Origin: Pelodictyon phaeoclathratiforme BU-1
GTDB taxonomy: Bacteria > Bacteroidota > Chlorobiia > Chlorobiales > Chlorobiaceae
Direction of reading: 5' to 3'
Length of the DNA stretch: 64,000 nucleotides
Assembly (NCBI RefSeq): GCF_000020645.1
Contig: NC_011060.1
Location: 804,501 to 868,500 of the forward strand
Both the position numbers and the translations under genes were made by a program. Below, in pieces: positions 44,751 through 53,029 of this stretch (its first letter is position 1; each line of letters begins with the position of its first letter). The notes below the pieces were generated by a model. It did no database searches. It saw nothing but the letters and a program-made list of their open reading frames with translations, and was not told the origin of the DNA.

Positions 44751-45098
44751 ATGAAGCGAATCGCCATGATTGCTGCGGTAAGCATCCTGATGCTGCCTTT
44801 GCCGGGAAAGGCTGCCGCTCGTGAAGAGAACATCGCGAAAGGCAAACAGCTTTCCTTTAGTCCGATGAAGGGGAACTGTCTTGCCTGTCATATGATACAG
44901 GAGGGAGAGATGACGGGTAATTTAGGACCGCCTCTGATTCAGATGAAACAACGCTATCCTAAAAGAGGAGTGTTACGTGCCCAGATTTGGGATGCCAGCG
45001 CAAACAATCCTCAAAGTATGATGCCGCCCTTCGGAAAGCACGGTATCATGACCAATGAAGAGGTAGATCAGGTTGTTGATTACCTGTACACGCTATGA
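44751..45098 (+). CDS. soxX: Sulfur-oxidising protein SoxX, c-type cytochrome
   Basis: The 115-residue precursor has a signal peptide (hydrophobic to about residue 18, processing near KAAAREE) and one haem site, CLACH at 43-47. A candidate axial Met lies in SMMPPFGKHGIMT. With SoxA and SoxK it forms the periplasmic enzyme that couples thiosulfate oxidatively to SoxY. Length and motifs match SoxX. Confidence 0.92.
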   Translation: MKRIAMIAAVSILMLPLPGKAAAREENIAKGKQLSFSPMKGNCLACHMIQEGEMTGNLGPPLIQMKQRYPKRGVLRAQIWDASANNPQSMMPPFGKHGIMTNEEVDQVVDYLYTL

Positions 45099-45201
45099 GT
45101 GTCAGGATGCAGGAGCAAGATGTAACCGTTTTGAATGCAATAAATGATAAGGCCCGACAAATGGGCAATTTTACAAACAAATTCTCTTGAAGGAGGTTGG
45201 T

Positions 45202-45663
45202 ATGGGTGTTTCCCGAAGACAATTTTTCAAGTCTGTCGCTGGCACAATAGCGTATGCGGCAGTGATTTCAGCAGTTCCTGAACGGCTTTTTGCCGCCTGG
45301 AACCAGAAAGCGTTCACCTCTGAAACGCTGGCAGCGGCCATTACCGCAAAATACGGCAGCCTGCCCATTGAAAATTCAACCGCAATTCAGATAAAGTCGC
45401 CGGAGATTGCAGAAAACGGAGCCTATGTGCCGGTTTCGATAGCGACGACTATTGCGGGGGCATCAAACATTACCATTTTTTCCGAAGCTAATTTTGCTCC
45501 TCTCGTAGCCTCTTTCGACATTATGCCGCGTATGCGTCCTGATGTTTCCCTGCGGCTTCGGATGGCAAAAACGGCCAATCTTGTTGTGCTGGTTCAGGCT
45601 GGCGGAAAGCTGTACAAGGCGGTAAAAGAGGTTAAGGTAACTATCGGCGGCTGCGGCGGCTGA
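45202..45663 (+). CDS. soxY: Thiosulfate carrier protein SoxY
   Basis: The start at ATG 45202 follows AAGGAGG at a normal distance and gives 153 residues. A Tat signal (SRRQFFKSV) precedes the SoxY domain, and the protein ends in the diagnostic GGCGG, whose Cys (C151) carries the sulfur intermediate. It is exported as a complex with SoxZ, which lacks its own signal. Confidence 0.95.
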   Translation: MGVSRRQFFKSVAGTIAYAAVISAVPERLFAAWNQKAFTSETLAAAITAKYGSLPIENSTAIQIKSPEIAENGAYVPVSIATTIAGASNITIFSEANFAPLVASFDIMPRMRPDVSLRLRMAKTANLVVLVQAGGKLYKAVKEVKVTIGGCGG

Positions 45664-45703
45664 TGATCAATTTCATCAATAATCATTCAGAGGGAGTCTT
45701 GCT

Positions 45704-46009
45704 ATGAAAGTTAAGGCTGTAGCACAGAATAATGTTGTGTCAGTAAAAATTCTTATTCAGCACGTCATGGAAACGGGACGGCGCAAGGATGAGACCGGTA
45801 AACTTGTAGCCGGACATTATATCACCGAAGTGAATGCAGAACACAAGGGAGAGCGGGTCTTTCAGGCGGAAATCGGTCCCGGCGTCTCAAAGGATCCCTA
45901 CCTGGCGTTTCAGTTTACTGGCGGGAGTGTTGGAGAAACGGTAACAATCTCCTGGGTTGACAGCAAGGGCGGAACCGAAAAGACAGACAGCGTTATCAGC
46001 GCACTGTAA
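45704..46009 (+). CDS. soxZ: SoxZ, partner of SoxY
   Basis: The 101-residue protein has no signal peptide, as expected for SoxZ, which travels with SoxY. Landmarks are VSVKILIQHVMETGRRKD, HYITEVNAEHKGERVFQAEIG and a C-terminal immunoglobulin-like strand set, VGETVTISWVDSKGG. It forms the YZ heterodimer that presents the SoxY cysteine arm to SoxAX and SoxB. Confidence 0.95.
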   Translation: MKVKAVAQNNVVSVKILIQHVMETGRRKDETGKLVAGHYITEVNAEHKGERVFQAEIGPGVSKDPYLAFQFTGGSVGETVTISWVDSKGGTEKTDSVISAL

Positions 46010-46034
46010 CTCATAATTCAATCGGGAAGGAGTC

Positions 46035-46892
46035 ATGAAAAAAATAGTGTTTAACCGTTCTCTTGCGCTTCTGTTTGTTCTGGCAGCCCTGCTTGCCGCA
46101 GTAAGGGTTGAGGCTGCCGATTATCAGGCCCGTGTGCAGGCCGATATACAGGCGTTCAGGGATTATTTTACCGCCCAGTTTCCCGACGTCAAGTTTGCCG
46201 ATTATGCAGATGGAGTGTATGCCATTGATGAGGATTCCCGTCAGCAGTGGAAGGAGATGGAGGAGTTTCCTCCCTATGCGCTATCCGTTGAGGATGGCAA
46301 AGCTTTGTTTGAAATACCCTTTGCCAACGGTAAAACCTATGGAAGCTGTTTTGCAAATGGTGGCGCTGTCCGGCAGAACTATCCCTATTTTGACGAAAAA
46401 AAGGGAAAGGTGGTGACTCTTGAGATGGCCATCAATGATTGTCGGGTGGCTAACGGCGAAAAGCCACTGGCCTGTAAAACCGGTGATATTGCTAAAATAT
46501 CTGCCTATATGGCTTTTATCAGCAGGGGGAAGCCCGTTGATGTGAAGGTGCAAAGTGAAGGTGCATATAAAGCCTATGTAAAGGGCAAGGAGCTTTTCTA
46601 CGCCAAGCACGGAAAGCTTAACATGTCTTGCGCTGGTTGCCATATGCAGTATGCTGGAAGACGACTTCGTGCTGAAATTCTTAGTCCGGCGCTTGGTCAT
46701 ACCACCCATTTTCCCGTTTATCGTTCAAAATGGGGAGAGATCGGCACCCTTCACAAACGCTATGGAGGTTGCTCCAATGATACCGGAGCCAAATCGTTCG
46801 CCCCACAGAGCGAGGAGTACTGTAATCTTGAGTTTTTCGAGACCGTGATGTCAAACGGTTTGATTTTTAACGGCCCGGCTTCACGAAAATAA
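46035..46892 (+). CDS. soxA: Sulfur-oxidising protein SoxA, mono-haem c-type
   Basis: The 285-residue precursor has a signal peptide (to about residue 27). It carries one CxxCH haem site, CAGCH at 199-203. The first haem site of di-haem SoxA proteins is absent; instead single cysteines occur (C105, C136, C147). C246 in RYGGCSN is the likely cysteine haem ligand. This is the mono-haem type known from green sulfur bacteria, which works with SoxX and SoxK. Confidence 0.93.
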   Translation: MKKIVFNRSLALLFVLAALLAAVRVEAADYQARVQADIQAFRDYFTAQFPDVKFADYADGVYAIDEDSRQQWKEMEEFPPYALSVEDGKALFEIPFANGKTYGSCFANGGAVRQNYPYFDEKKGKVVTLEMAINDCRVANGEKPLACKTGDIAKISAYMAFISRGKPVDVKVQSEGAYKAYVKGKELFYAKHGKLNMSCAGCHMQYAGRRLRAEILSPALGHTTHFPVYRSKWGEIGTLHKRYGGCSNDTGAKSFAPQSEEYCNLEFFETVMSNGLIFNGPASRK

Positions 46893-46902
46893 GGAGAACG
46901 TT

Positions 46903-47211
46903 ATGAAGAGAATACTACTATCTGCTTTTGTCCTGCTCGTTGTTTTTGCGAGTGCCAGTGAGTTGCGGGCTGAACCTGCGGCGAAGGAGTTAATCGAACA
47001 GGCTGAGGCCAAAAGAAAAGAGGCTGCGGCTATTGGTTTCGAGTGGCGTGAAACTGCTTCGCTTATCAAGAGCGCCAGAGCGGCTCTTGAGAGCGGTCAG
47101 GAAGCCGAGGCGGTAAACTTCGCCGGGCAGGCTCTTCAGGAAGGAGAGCAGGCTCTTGCACAAGGCAAGTATATGCAGCAGAACTGGGAGAGCCTTGTTC
47201 CCAAACCTTAA
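46903..47211 (+). CDS. soxK: SoxK (SoxAX-binding protein)
   Basis: The 102-residue protein has a signal peptide (to about residue 25) and a mature helical domain with alternating Glu/Ala/Lys (ELIEQAEAKRKEAAAIGFEW, then SIKSARAALESGQEAEAV-like repeats). Position between soxA and soxB, size and sequence match SoxK/SAXB, which stabilises SoxAX in Chlorobaculum. It starts 11 bases after soxA with an AAGGAG site. Confidence 0.9.
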   Translation: MKRILLSAFVLLVVFASASELRAEPAAKELIEQAEAKRKEAAAIGFEWRETASLIKSARAALESGQEAEAVNFAGQALQEGEQALAQGKYMQQNWESLVPKP

Positions 47212-47239
47212 CATTTTTTTAGCCGCATCAATCAGGAGT

Positions 47240-47266
47240 TGTCCCGTATGTTGACCGTGCGGGACA
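47240..47266 (+). other. Hairpin between soxK and soxB
   Basis: A seven-bp stem, TGTCCCG (47240-47246) with CGGGACA (47260-47266), lies 45 bases before soxB. There is no T run. It might stabilise the upstream mRNA or adjust soxB expression. Confidence 0.35.
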
Positions 47267-47310
47267 GTGCCCTTCAGTAACGCTTTTTTACCCTAAAACG
47301 ACCCACTGTT

Positions 47311-49071
47311 ATGCAGCTTTCCCGTCGTGAATTTATACGTATCCTTGGGCTTGCAGGAGCTGCAGGCCTGATTCCCGGACTTGCCAGCAGCCGCACATCC
47401 GGAGCTGATATCTATGAAATGCAGGGATTCGGTGATGTCCGCCTGTTGCACATTACCGATACCCACGCACAGCTTATGCCGATCTACTATCGCGAACCAA
47501 ATCTCAACCTCGGTGTCGGGGAAGCCCTGGGACGCCCCCCTCATCTTGTTACCGCTTCTCTGTTGAAATATTATGGTGTTTCGCCTGACACTCCGCTTGC
47601 TCATGCCTATACGCCCTTAAATTTCGTCGATGCAGCGCAGAAATACGGCAAAATAGGCGGTTTCGCACAGTTGAAAACGCTTGTCGAAAAAGTTCGAGAG
47701 GAATTCGGGCGCAGTAAAACCCTGCTGTTCGATACCGGAGATACCTGGCAGGGATCGGGAACAGCTTTGTGGAGCAGAGGAACGGACATGGTTGAAGTTA
47801 CGAATCAACTCGGTGTTGATGTTATGACCGGCCACTGGGAATTTACCTATCTCGACAAAGAGGTGAGAAAAAACCTCGCAGCATTCAAGGGAGATTTTGT
47901 TGCACAGAACGTAAAGGTGAAAGAGGATGCGCTCTTTAACGGTGCACAGGCTTTCGATGAGAGAAGTGGTCACGCTTTCCGTCCCTATGTGATGAAAGAG
48001 CTTGGTAAACACAGGATTGCCGTTATCGGCCAGGCATTTCCCTATACGCCTATCGCAAACCCCGGCAGGTTCATACCCGACTGGACATTTGGTATCAATG
48101 CCATCGAATTGCAGGAGTTGGTCAATTCGGTTCGTTCAAAGGAAAAACCGGATGCCGTGATTCTCATTTCGCACAATGGAATGGATGTCGATCTCAAACT
48201 TGCCCGGGAGGTAACCGGTATCGATGTAATTTTTGGTGGCCATACGCACGACGCTGTTCCACAGCCTTTTGAAGTTCGGAACAAAACGGGTCGAACCCTT
48301 GTCACCAATGCAGGTTCCAACGGCAAGTTTCTCGGCGTTATGGATCTCAAGCTTGGCAACGGCGGCGTAAAGGAGTTCCGTTACCGGCTGCTTCCGGTTT
48401 TTGCCAATGAACTTGCCGCAGATGCCTCCATGAAAGCGCTGATCGAGCGTATCAGGGCCCCGCACCTTGCCAAGCTCGAAAAACCACTTGCTACGGCGGG
48501 AACGCTCCTGTATCGGCGGGGAAATTTTGATGGTCCCTTCGATCAGGTTATCTGCGACGCCCTCCGATCGCGCAATGAAGCACAGATTTCACTCTCGCCC
48601 GGCTTCCGCTGGGGAACCACGGTTTTGCCTGGACAGACCATTACCATGGAGCATGTGCTCGACCAGACCTGCATGACCTATCCGGAAACCTATGCGCGGG
48701 ATATGACCGGCCTTGAAATCAAAAATATTCTTGAAGATGTTGCCGACAATCTTTTCAACCCCGATCCCTATTATCAGCAGGGTGGCGATATGGTGCGTGT
48801 GGGTGGTATGTCGTACCGTATTGATCCGGTAGCGGCTATGGGCAGTCGTATTGACGACATGCGGCTTGAAAACGGCACTCTTGTGGATGCCTCGAAAAAA
48901 TACCGTGTTGCCGGATGGGCTACGGTTGGTGCACCATCAACCGGAGAACCGGTCTGGGATACGGTAGCGGCGCATCTTCAGGATGTGAAAACCGTTGAAA
49001 TCAGAAAACTCAACGTTCCTGTGCTGAAAAATGCAGCCAGCAATCCCGGTCTCGATTTTTCAGTCTCGTAA
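47311..49071 (+). CDS. soxB: Thiosulfohydrolase SoxB
   Basis: The 586-residue precursor has a Tat signal (SRREFIRILG plus a hydrophobic stretch). A dimanganese 5'-nucleotidase-type domain follows: LLHITDTHAQ (D50, H52), LLFDTGDTWQGSG, the SoxB motif VMTGHWEFTY, LISHNGMD and FGGHTHDA. The C-terminal nucleotidase domain with ARDMTGLEIKNILED completes it. It hydrolyses sulfate from the SoxY cysteine conjugate in the periplasm. In the absence of soxCD the remaining sulfane sulfur is expected to go to sulfur globules. Confidence 0.96.
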   Translation: MQLSRREFIRILGLAGAAGLIPGLASSRTSGADIYEMQGFGDVRLLHITDTHAQLMPIYYREPNLNLGVGEALGRPPHLVTASLLKYYGVSPDTPLAHAYTPLNFVDAAQKYGKIGGFAQLKTLVEKVREEFGRSKTLLFDTGDTWQGSGTALWSRGTDMVEVTNQLGVDVMTGHWEFTYLDKEVRKNLAAFKGDFVAQNVKVKEDALFNGAQAFDERSGHAFRPYVMKELGKHRIAVIGQAFPYTPIANPGRFIPDWTFGINAIELQELVNSVRSKEKPDAVILISHNGMDVDLKLAREVTGIDVIFGGHTHDAVPQPFEVRNKTGRTLVTNAGSNGKFLGVMDLKLGNGGVKEFRYRLLPVFANELAADASMKALIERIRAPHLAKLEKPLATAGTLLYRRGNFDGPFDQVICDALRSRNEAQISLSPGFRWGTTVLPGQTITMEHVLDQTCMTYPETYARDMTGLEIKNILEDVADNLFNPDPYYQQGGDMVRVGGMSYRIDPVAAMGSRIDDMRLENGTLVDASKKYRVAGWATVGAPSTGEPVWDTVAAHLQDVKTVEIRKLNVPVLKNAASNPGLDFSVS

Positions 49072-49125
49072 CTGTTTTTGAGAGCTTTTTTATAGAACTT
49101 CGCAGAAGATAAACCGTTGGATAAT

Positions 49126-49677
49126 ATGATGACAATTCGAAAGGCAATGCTTGCGGCGGCTCTGGTGATAACGCTCATCGCTCCTTATCCTGGAAGGGTT
49201 GATGCCGCCACATCGGTCGCTGAAACGCATGTTAACGCAGCAGTCGCACCGCAGTTTTCCGCAAAGAGCGTACAGGGCGTTCTGCTTTCAAGCCAAAAGC
49301 TTGCCGGTAAGGCCTATATCGTTAATTTTTTCGGATCCTGGTGTCCTTACTGCCGGAAAGAGATTCCTGAAATGGTTGCCCTGCAGGAAAAATATGAGAA
49401 AAAAGGATTTACCTTTATCGGGATGGCCTACAAGGATAATGAACATTCCATGCCGGATTTTATCTGGGAACAAGGTATCAATTATCCGGTTATCATGGCA
49501 GACAAATCGATTCTCAAAAGCTTCGGAAGTCATGTTTCAGGCGGTATCGCTTCGGTGCCGCTGCTTTTCGCAGTTGGTCGTGATGGCAGGCTTGTCGCCG
49601 TTGAGCCAGGTGCCCAGACGAGGGAGGATCTGGAAAAACTGATTCTTAAAATCATGCAGGGATCGGCTAAACCCTGA
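49126..49677 (+). CDS. soxW: Periplasmic thioredoxin SoxW
   Basis: The protein (183 residues from ATG 49126) has a signal peptide and a TlpA-like thioredoxin domain with the active site GSWCPYCRKEIPE. Later motifs are FIGMAYKDNEHS and the cis-Pro loop SVPLLFAVGRDG. It should keep Sox components, probably the SoxY cysteine, reduced. A TTG at 49117 and an ATG at 49129 are alternative starts. It is the last gene of the cluster. Confidence 0.88.
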   Translation: MMTIRKAMLAAALVITLIAPYPGRVDAATSVAETHVNAAVAPQFSAKSVQGVLLSSQKLAGKAYIVNFFGSWCPYCRKEIPEMVALQEKYEKKGFTFIGMAYKDNEHSMPDFIWEQGINYPVIMADKSILKSFGSHVSGGIASVPLLFAVGRDGRLVAVEPGAQTREDLEKLILKIMQGSAKP

Positions 49678-49851
49678 ATGATGGAAACAGGTTTTTTTAT
49701 CAGCGTTTTTTCATGTAAATCGGTTCAGCGTGCAGGTGAAGAGAGGGCGAGATGTATTGCTGGATCTGTTTCCTTTAAAAAGTGAGATTTTCGTGCGATA
49801 TTAAGCATCACCATATTTCACAATAATCAATCGACAGGGAGAAAAAGAGTA

Positions 49852-50352
49852 ATGCCGACAACACACGAAAACCTGAAAAACGCTTTTGCAGGAGAAAGCC
49901 AGGCGTATCAGAAGTATGCAGCATTCGCCAAAAAAGCTGACAAAGAGGGCCTGAAGAATATTGCCAAACTTTTCAGGACCACCGCCGAAGCTGAGCGCAT
50001 TCATGCCGAGGGACATCTCTCTGCCGACGATGCCATCAAATCGACCATCGAGAACCTGCAAACGGCTATTGATGGCGAGACCTATGAGCATAACGAAATG
50101 TATCCGCCCATGTACGAGCAGGCTGTGGCCGATGGGCATAAAGCCAAACGCATGTTCGGTTATGCTGTAGAGGCCGAAAAAGTGCATGCCGCACTCTATC
50201 GTCATGCACTTGAAATTGCCATGGCAGGCAAAGACCTTGAAACAGCAGAGATCTGGCTCTGTCCTGTCTGTGGTCACATTGAATTGGGCACACCTCCGGA
50301 AACCTGTCCTATTTGTAACGTCAAGGCCTCTTCATACGTCCAGATAGCCTGA
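49852..50352 (+). CDS. Rubrerythrin
   Basis: The 166-residue protein has a four-helix di-iron domain with paired ExxH motifs (FAGESQAYQKY, AEAERIHAEGH, DGETYEHNEMYP, AEKVHAALY). A C-terminal rubredoxin-like domain has two CxxC pairs (WLCPVCGHIE, TCPICNVK). It reduces hydrogen peroxide in the cytoplasm, a common protection in anaerobes. It follows soxW by 174 bases and is closed by a terminator. Confidence 0.93.
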   Translation: MPTTHENLKNAFAGESQAYQKYAAFAKKADKEGLKNIAKLFRTTAEAERIHAEGHLSADDAIKSTIENLQTAIDGETYEHNEMYPPMYEQAVADGHKAKRMFGYAVEAEKVHAALYRHALEIAMAGKDLETAEIWLCPVCGHIELGTPPETCPICNVKASSYVQIA

Positions 50353-50381
50353 TCATACAACGGTCGTTGCTCGTAAGCCTG

Positions 50382-50409
50382 GCCCCCGTGAACTGCGGGG
50401 GCTTTTTTT
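50382..50409 (+). terminator. Rho-independent terminator of rubrerythrin
   Basis: A perfect seven-bp GC stem, GCCCCCG (50382-50388) with CGGGGGC (50396-50402), is followed by seven T residues, 30 bases after the rubrerythrin stop. Confidence 0.9.
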
Positions 50410-50445
50410 GCAGCAGCGTATACAAATGTTGTACACAGCCTTATC

Positions 50446-50760
50446 CCGCCATTTCAATCGTGTGTTGCAACTTCCACATTCGCCGATAAAACCCATCCCC
50501 GTCCATAAGCTCCCCATGCAGACCCTGCTCCACAATCTTTCCTTTCTCAAGCACAAGAATCCGGTCGTATTGCTCCATTGCCTTAAGGCGGTGGGTAATG
50601 GTATCAGCGTCTTTCCTGAGCTGATGGCGTTCAGGGTTTGGGTTACCTCTCTCTCCGTTACGCAGTCAAGGTTGGCCGTTGCTTCATCAAGAATCATGAT
50701 TGGGGCATGTTGCAGCAGGATTCTCGGGCGCTGCCTTTCGCTTCCACTAAGCATTATGCC
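50446..50760 (-). pseudogene. Decayed duplicate of the 3' end of cydC
   Basis: The sequence matches the last 330 bases of the intact cydC (51306-51640) closely, on the same strand. It has lost the signature intact in cydC (LSGGERQRIAIARVL became LSGSERQRPRILL through small deletions). The frame shifts again after TLNAISSGKTLI. It is only the tail of the gene and cannot work as an ABC protein. Confidence 0.88.
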
Positions 50761-50835
50761 GTGCTGGCTGCACCAGAAAAAAGAGGGATAGTGACAGAAA
50801 GTTTTATATTTAATCGATCTCTTTTACGTCTTGAG

Positions 50836-50919
50836 ATGGATTTTTCTGTCAATCACTGTATACATGGGCATAATACGACGCAAACTCACGATCGGATAAC
50901 CATTGACCCCAATTATTAA
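50836..50919 (+). pseudogene. Possible remnant of a DUF433 antitoxin
   Basis: The 27-codon frame ends in THDRITIDPNY. DRITIDPN is the usual start of DUF433 proteins, the normal antitoxin partner of DUF5615 toxins, and it stands just before a DUF5615 gene. All of the helix-turn-helix region is missing. The assignment rests on eight residues and on position. Confidence 0.4.
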
Positions 50920-50940
50920 GAGTACCAAAGTTCTGGCAGC

Positions 50941-51289
50941 ATGAAGTTTCTGGTTGATGCTCAACTGCCACGCCGTTTTTGTGATTGGTTACGGCAACGT
51001 GGGCATGATGCTTTGCACACCCTCGACCTGGAGGGGCAATCAAACACCCGATTCAGATATTATCCTTATTGCCGACAGGGATGGTCGAATTGTTGTGACA
51101 AAGGATGACTTTGTTCAGTCATTTCTGTTGCGAAATACTCCTCAACGGCTGATGCTCGTTGCTTCTGGCAATATTGGCAATGCCGAACTTGAGCGGTTAA
51201 TTAGTGCTGCATTACCTGCGATAATAGAGGCTTTCGAAGCAGCCCATTACATAGAAATCGGAAGAAATTCGGTGATTGTTCATGAGTAA
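50941..51289 (+). pseudogene. DUF5615 PIN-like toxin, frameshifted
   Basis: The first frame reads MKFLVDAQLPRRFCDWLRQR and on to HDALHTLDLEG. From the G run near 51032 the family sequence continues in another frame as GNQTPDSDIILIADRDGRIV, then VTKDDFVQSFLLRN and NAELERLISAALPAIIEAF. One extra base in the G run explains the shift. Intact members are PIN-like nucleases of VapC-type systems. The gene lies between the decayed and the intact cydC ends. Confidence 0.8.
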
Positions 51290-51304
51290 ATGCTGTTAGC
51301 ACAC

Positions 51305-53029
51305 TCACCCCGTCATCTCCGCCACATGCTGCAACTCCCACATCCTCCGGTAGAGCCCGTTCCCGTCCATAAGCTCCCTATGCAGACCCTGCTCCACAAT
51401 CTTTCCCTTCTCAAGCACAAGAATCCGGTCGTATTGTTCCATTGCCTTTAAGCGGTGGGTAATGGTTATCAGCGTTTTTCCTGAGCTGATGGCGTTCAGG
51501 GTTTGGGTTACCTCTCTCTCCGTTACGCCGTCAAGGTTGGCCGTTGCTTCATCAAGAATCATGATCGGGGCATGTTGCAGCAGGACTCGGGCAATGGCGA
51601 TGCGCTGGCGCTCTCCACCGCTGAGTTTCATACCGTGCTGACCGCACCATTCGTCGAGTTTTGCGGTGAAGTGGCTGAGCCCGGCGGCGGTGAGCGCTTT
51701 TTTGAGATCGTCGTCGGTGGCATCCGGGGCGGCGAGGGTCAGGTTTTCGCGGATGGTTTCAGCGAAGAGGTAGGTGCGCTGCGAGACGAGGGCTATCTGG
51801 CGGCGCAGCTCTTCAGGGTCGAAGAGGGTGATGTTGTGGCCGCCAATGGAGATGCTCCCTTCGCTGCTGTTCCAGAAGCGCATGAAGAGAGAGGTGATGG
51901 TCGATTTGCCTGCACCGCTCGGGCCGACGATGGCGATATGCTCTCCGGGGAGAACGGTGAAGGTGAGGCGGTCGAGCGCTTTTGTATCGCTGCCGGGGTA
52001 GGTGAAGCTGAGCTGCTCAACCTGAATGGAATGCTCTGCCGGAAAGGGGAGGGGAGTGAGCGGGGCGACCGTTTCCGGCTTGGCATCGAGAATTTCAAAA
52101 AGGCGTTCTCCGGCGAGCTGATCAGCTTCGAGGTGCTTGAGGGTGGAGGGCAGCGGAAGAAAAGGTTCAAACGAGGCCATGACGGCGAGGGTGATGACGG
52201 TAAGTGAAATCCCGTTGACCACGCCGGTGGAGATGGAGGGAATGAGCGCCCAGAGAATGGCGATGAGGGCGCCGTTCATGAGGAGGCCGGTAAGGGATTC
52301 GTGTAGCCCTTCGATGATGGCGTTCTTTCTTTGAAGCTGCAGCTTGCCGCTTTCGGCGCTCTGCATGGCGGCGAGGTGCGCCGGAAGTTGTCCGTAAAGT
52401 TGCAGCTCTCCGATCCCCTGGAAGAGGTCGAGCGCCAGTACCTGCTGCTCTGCCTTGCGGTTCATGATACCCACCGAGAGGCCACGGCTCAACTGCCGGG
52501 TGAGGAGCGGGACGCCAATGCCTGCAAGGGAGTGAAAGCAGAGGATGAGCAGCGCTGCCTGCAGGGAGTAGACGCCGAGCAGAAACCACATCAGTGCGGC
52601 CACAAGCAGTGCGGTGAGCGGTGGGCCAAGCACTCTGGTGTAGATGTTTTCGAGGCTCTGGATGTCGTCCACAACCCGTTGCAGCAGGTCGCCGCTCTTG
52701 AAGTGCATGAGGCGTGCCGGTGCGAGGGGCTCAATGGCGTCGTAAAACCATAACCGCAGTTTTGCAAGAATCTTGAAGGTGATGTTGTGGGAGATGAGCC
52801 TTTCGATGTAGCGGAAGACTCCCCGTGCAAGGCCGAAAAAGCGTACTCCCGCGATGCCGAGTTGCAGGGTGACCATCGGCGGTTGCAGGGCCGCCTTGGC
52901 GATGATGTAGGCGGAGGTCATCAGGAGGCCGATGCCGCTGCCGGTTGTGGCGAAGCCGATGAGTGCGGCGAGGGCCATCCACCAGAAATATGGTTTGACC
53001 AGTGCGATCAGTCGAAAAAAGGTTTTCAT
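51305..53029 (-). CDS. cydC: Thiol reductant ABC exporter subunit CydC
   Basis: The 574-residue protein has an ABC transmembrane type-1 domain (six helices, about 1-310) and an ATPase domain with Walker A IVGPSGAGKST, signature LSGGERQRIAIARVL and Walker B MILDEATANLD. It pairs with CydD to export glutathione or cysteine to the periplasm, needed for cytochrome bd and c assembly. Its start overlaps the cydD stop by four bases. No cydAB is in the window. The last 330 bases are duplicated downstream at 50446-50760. Confidence 0.92.
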   Translation of the reverse strand: MKTFFRLIALVKPYFWWMALAALIGFATTGSGIGLLMTSAYIIAKAALQPPMVTLQLGIAGVRFFGLARGVFRYIERLISHNITFKILAKLRLWFYDAIEPLAPARLMHFKSGDLLQRVVDDIQSLENIYTRVLGPPLTALLVAALMWFLLGVYSLQAALLILCFHSLAGIGVPLLTRQLSRGLSVGIMNRKAEQQVLALDLFQGIGELQLYGQLPAHLAAMQSAESGKLQLQRKNAIIEGLHESLTGLLMNGALIAILWALIPSISTGVVNGISLTVITLAVMASFEPFLPLPSTLKHLEADQLAGERLFEILDAKPETVAPLTPLPFPAEHSIQVEQLSFTYPGSDTKALDRLTFTVLPGEHIAIVGPSGAGKSTITSLFMRFWNSSEGSISIGGHNITLFDPEELRRQIALVSQRTYLFAETIRENLTLAAPDATDDDLKKALTAAGLSHFTAKLDEWCGQHGMKLSGGERQRIAIARVLLQHAPIMILDEATANLDGVTEREVTQTLNAISSGKTLITITHRLKAMEQYDRILVLEKGKIVEQGLHRELMDGNGLYRRMWELQHVAEMTG

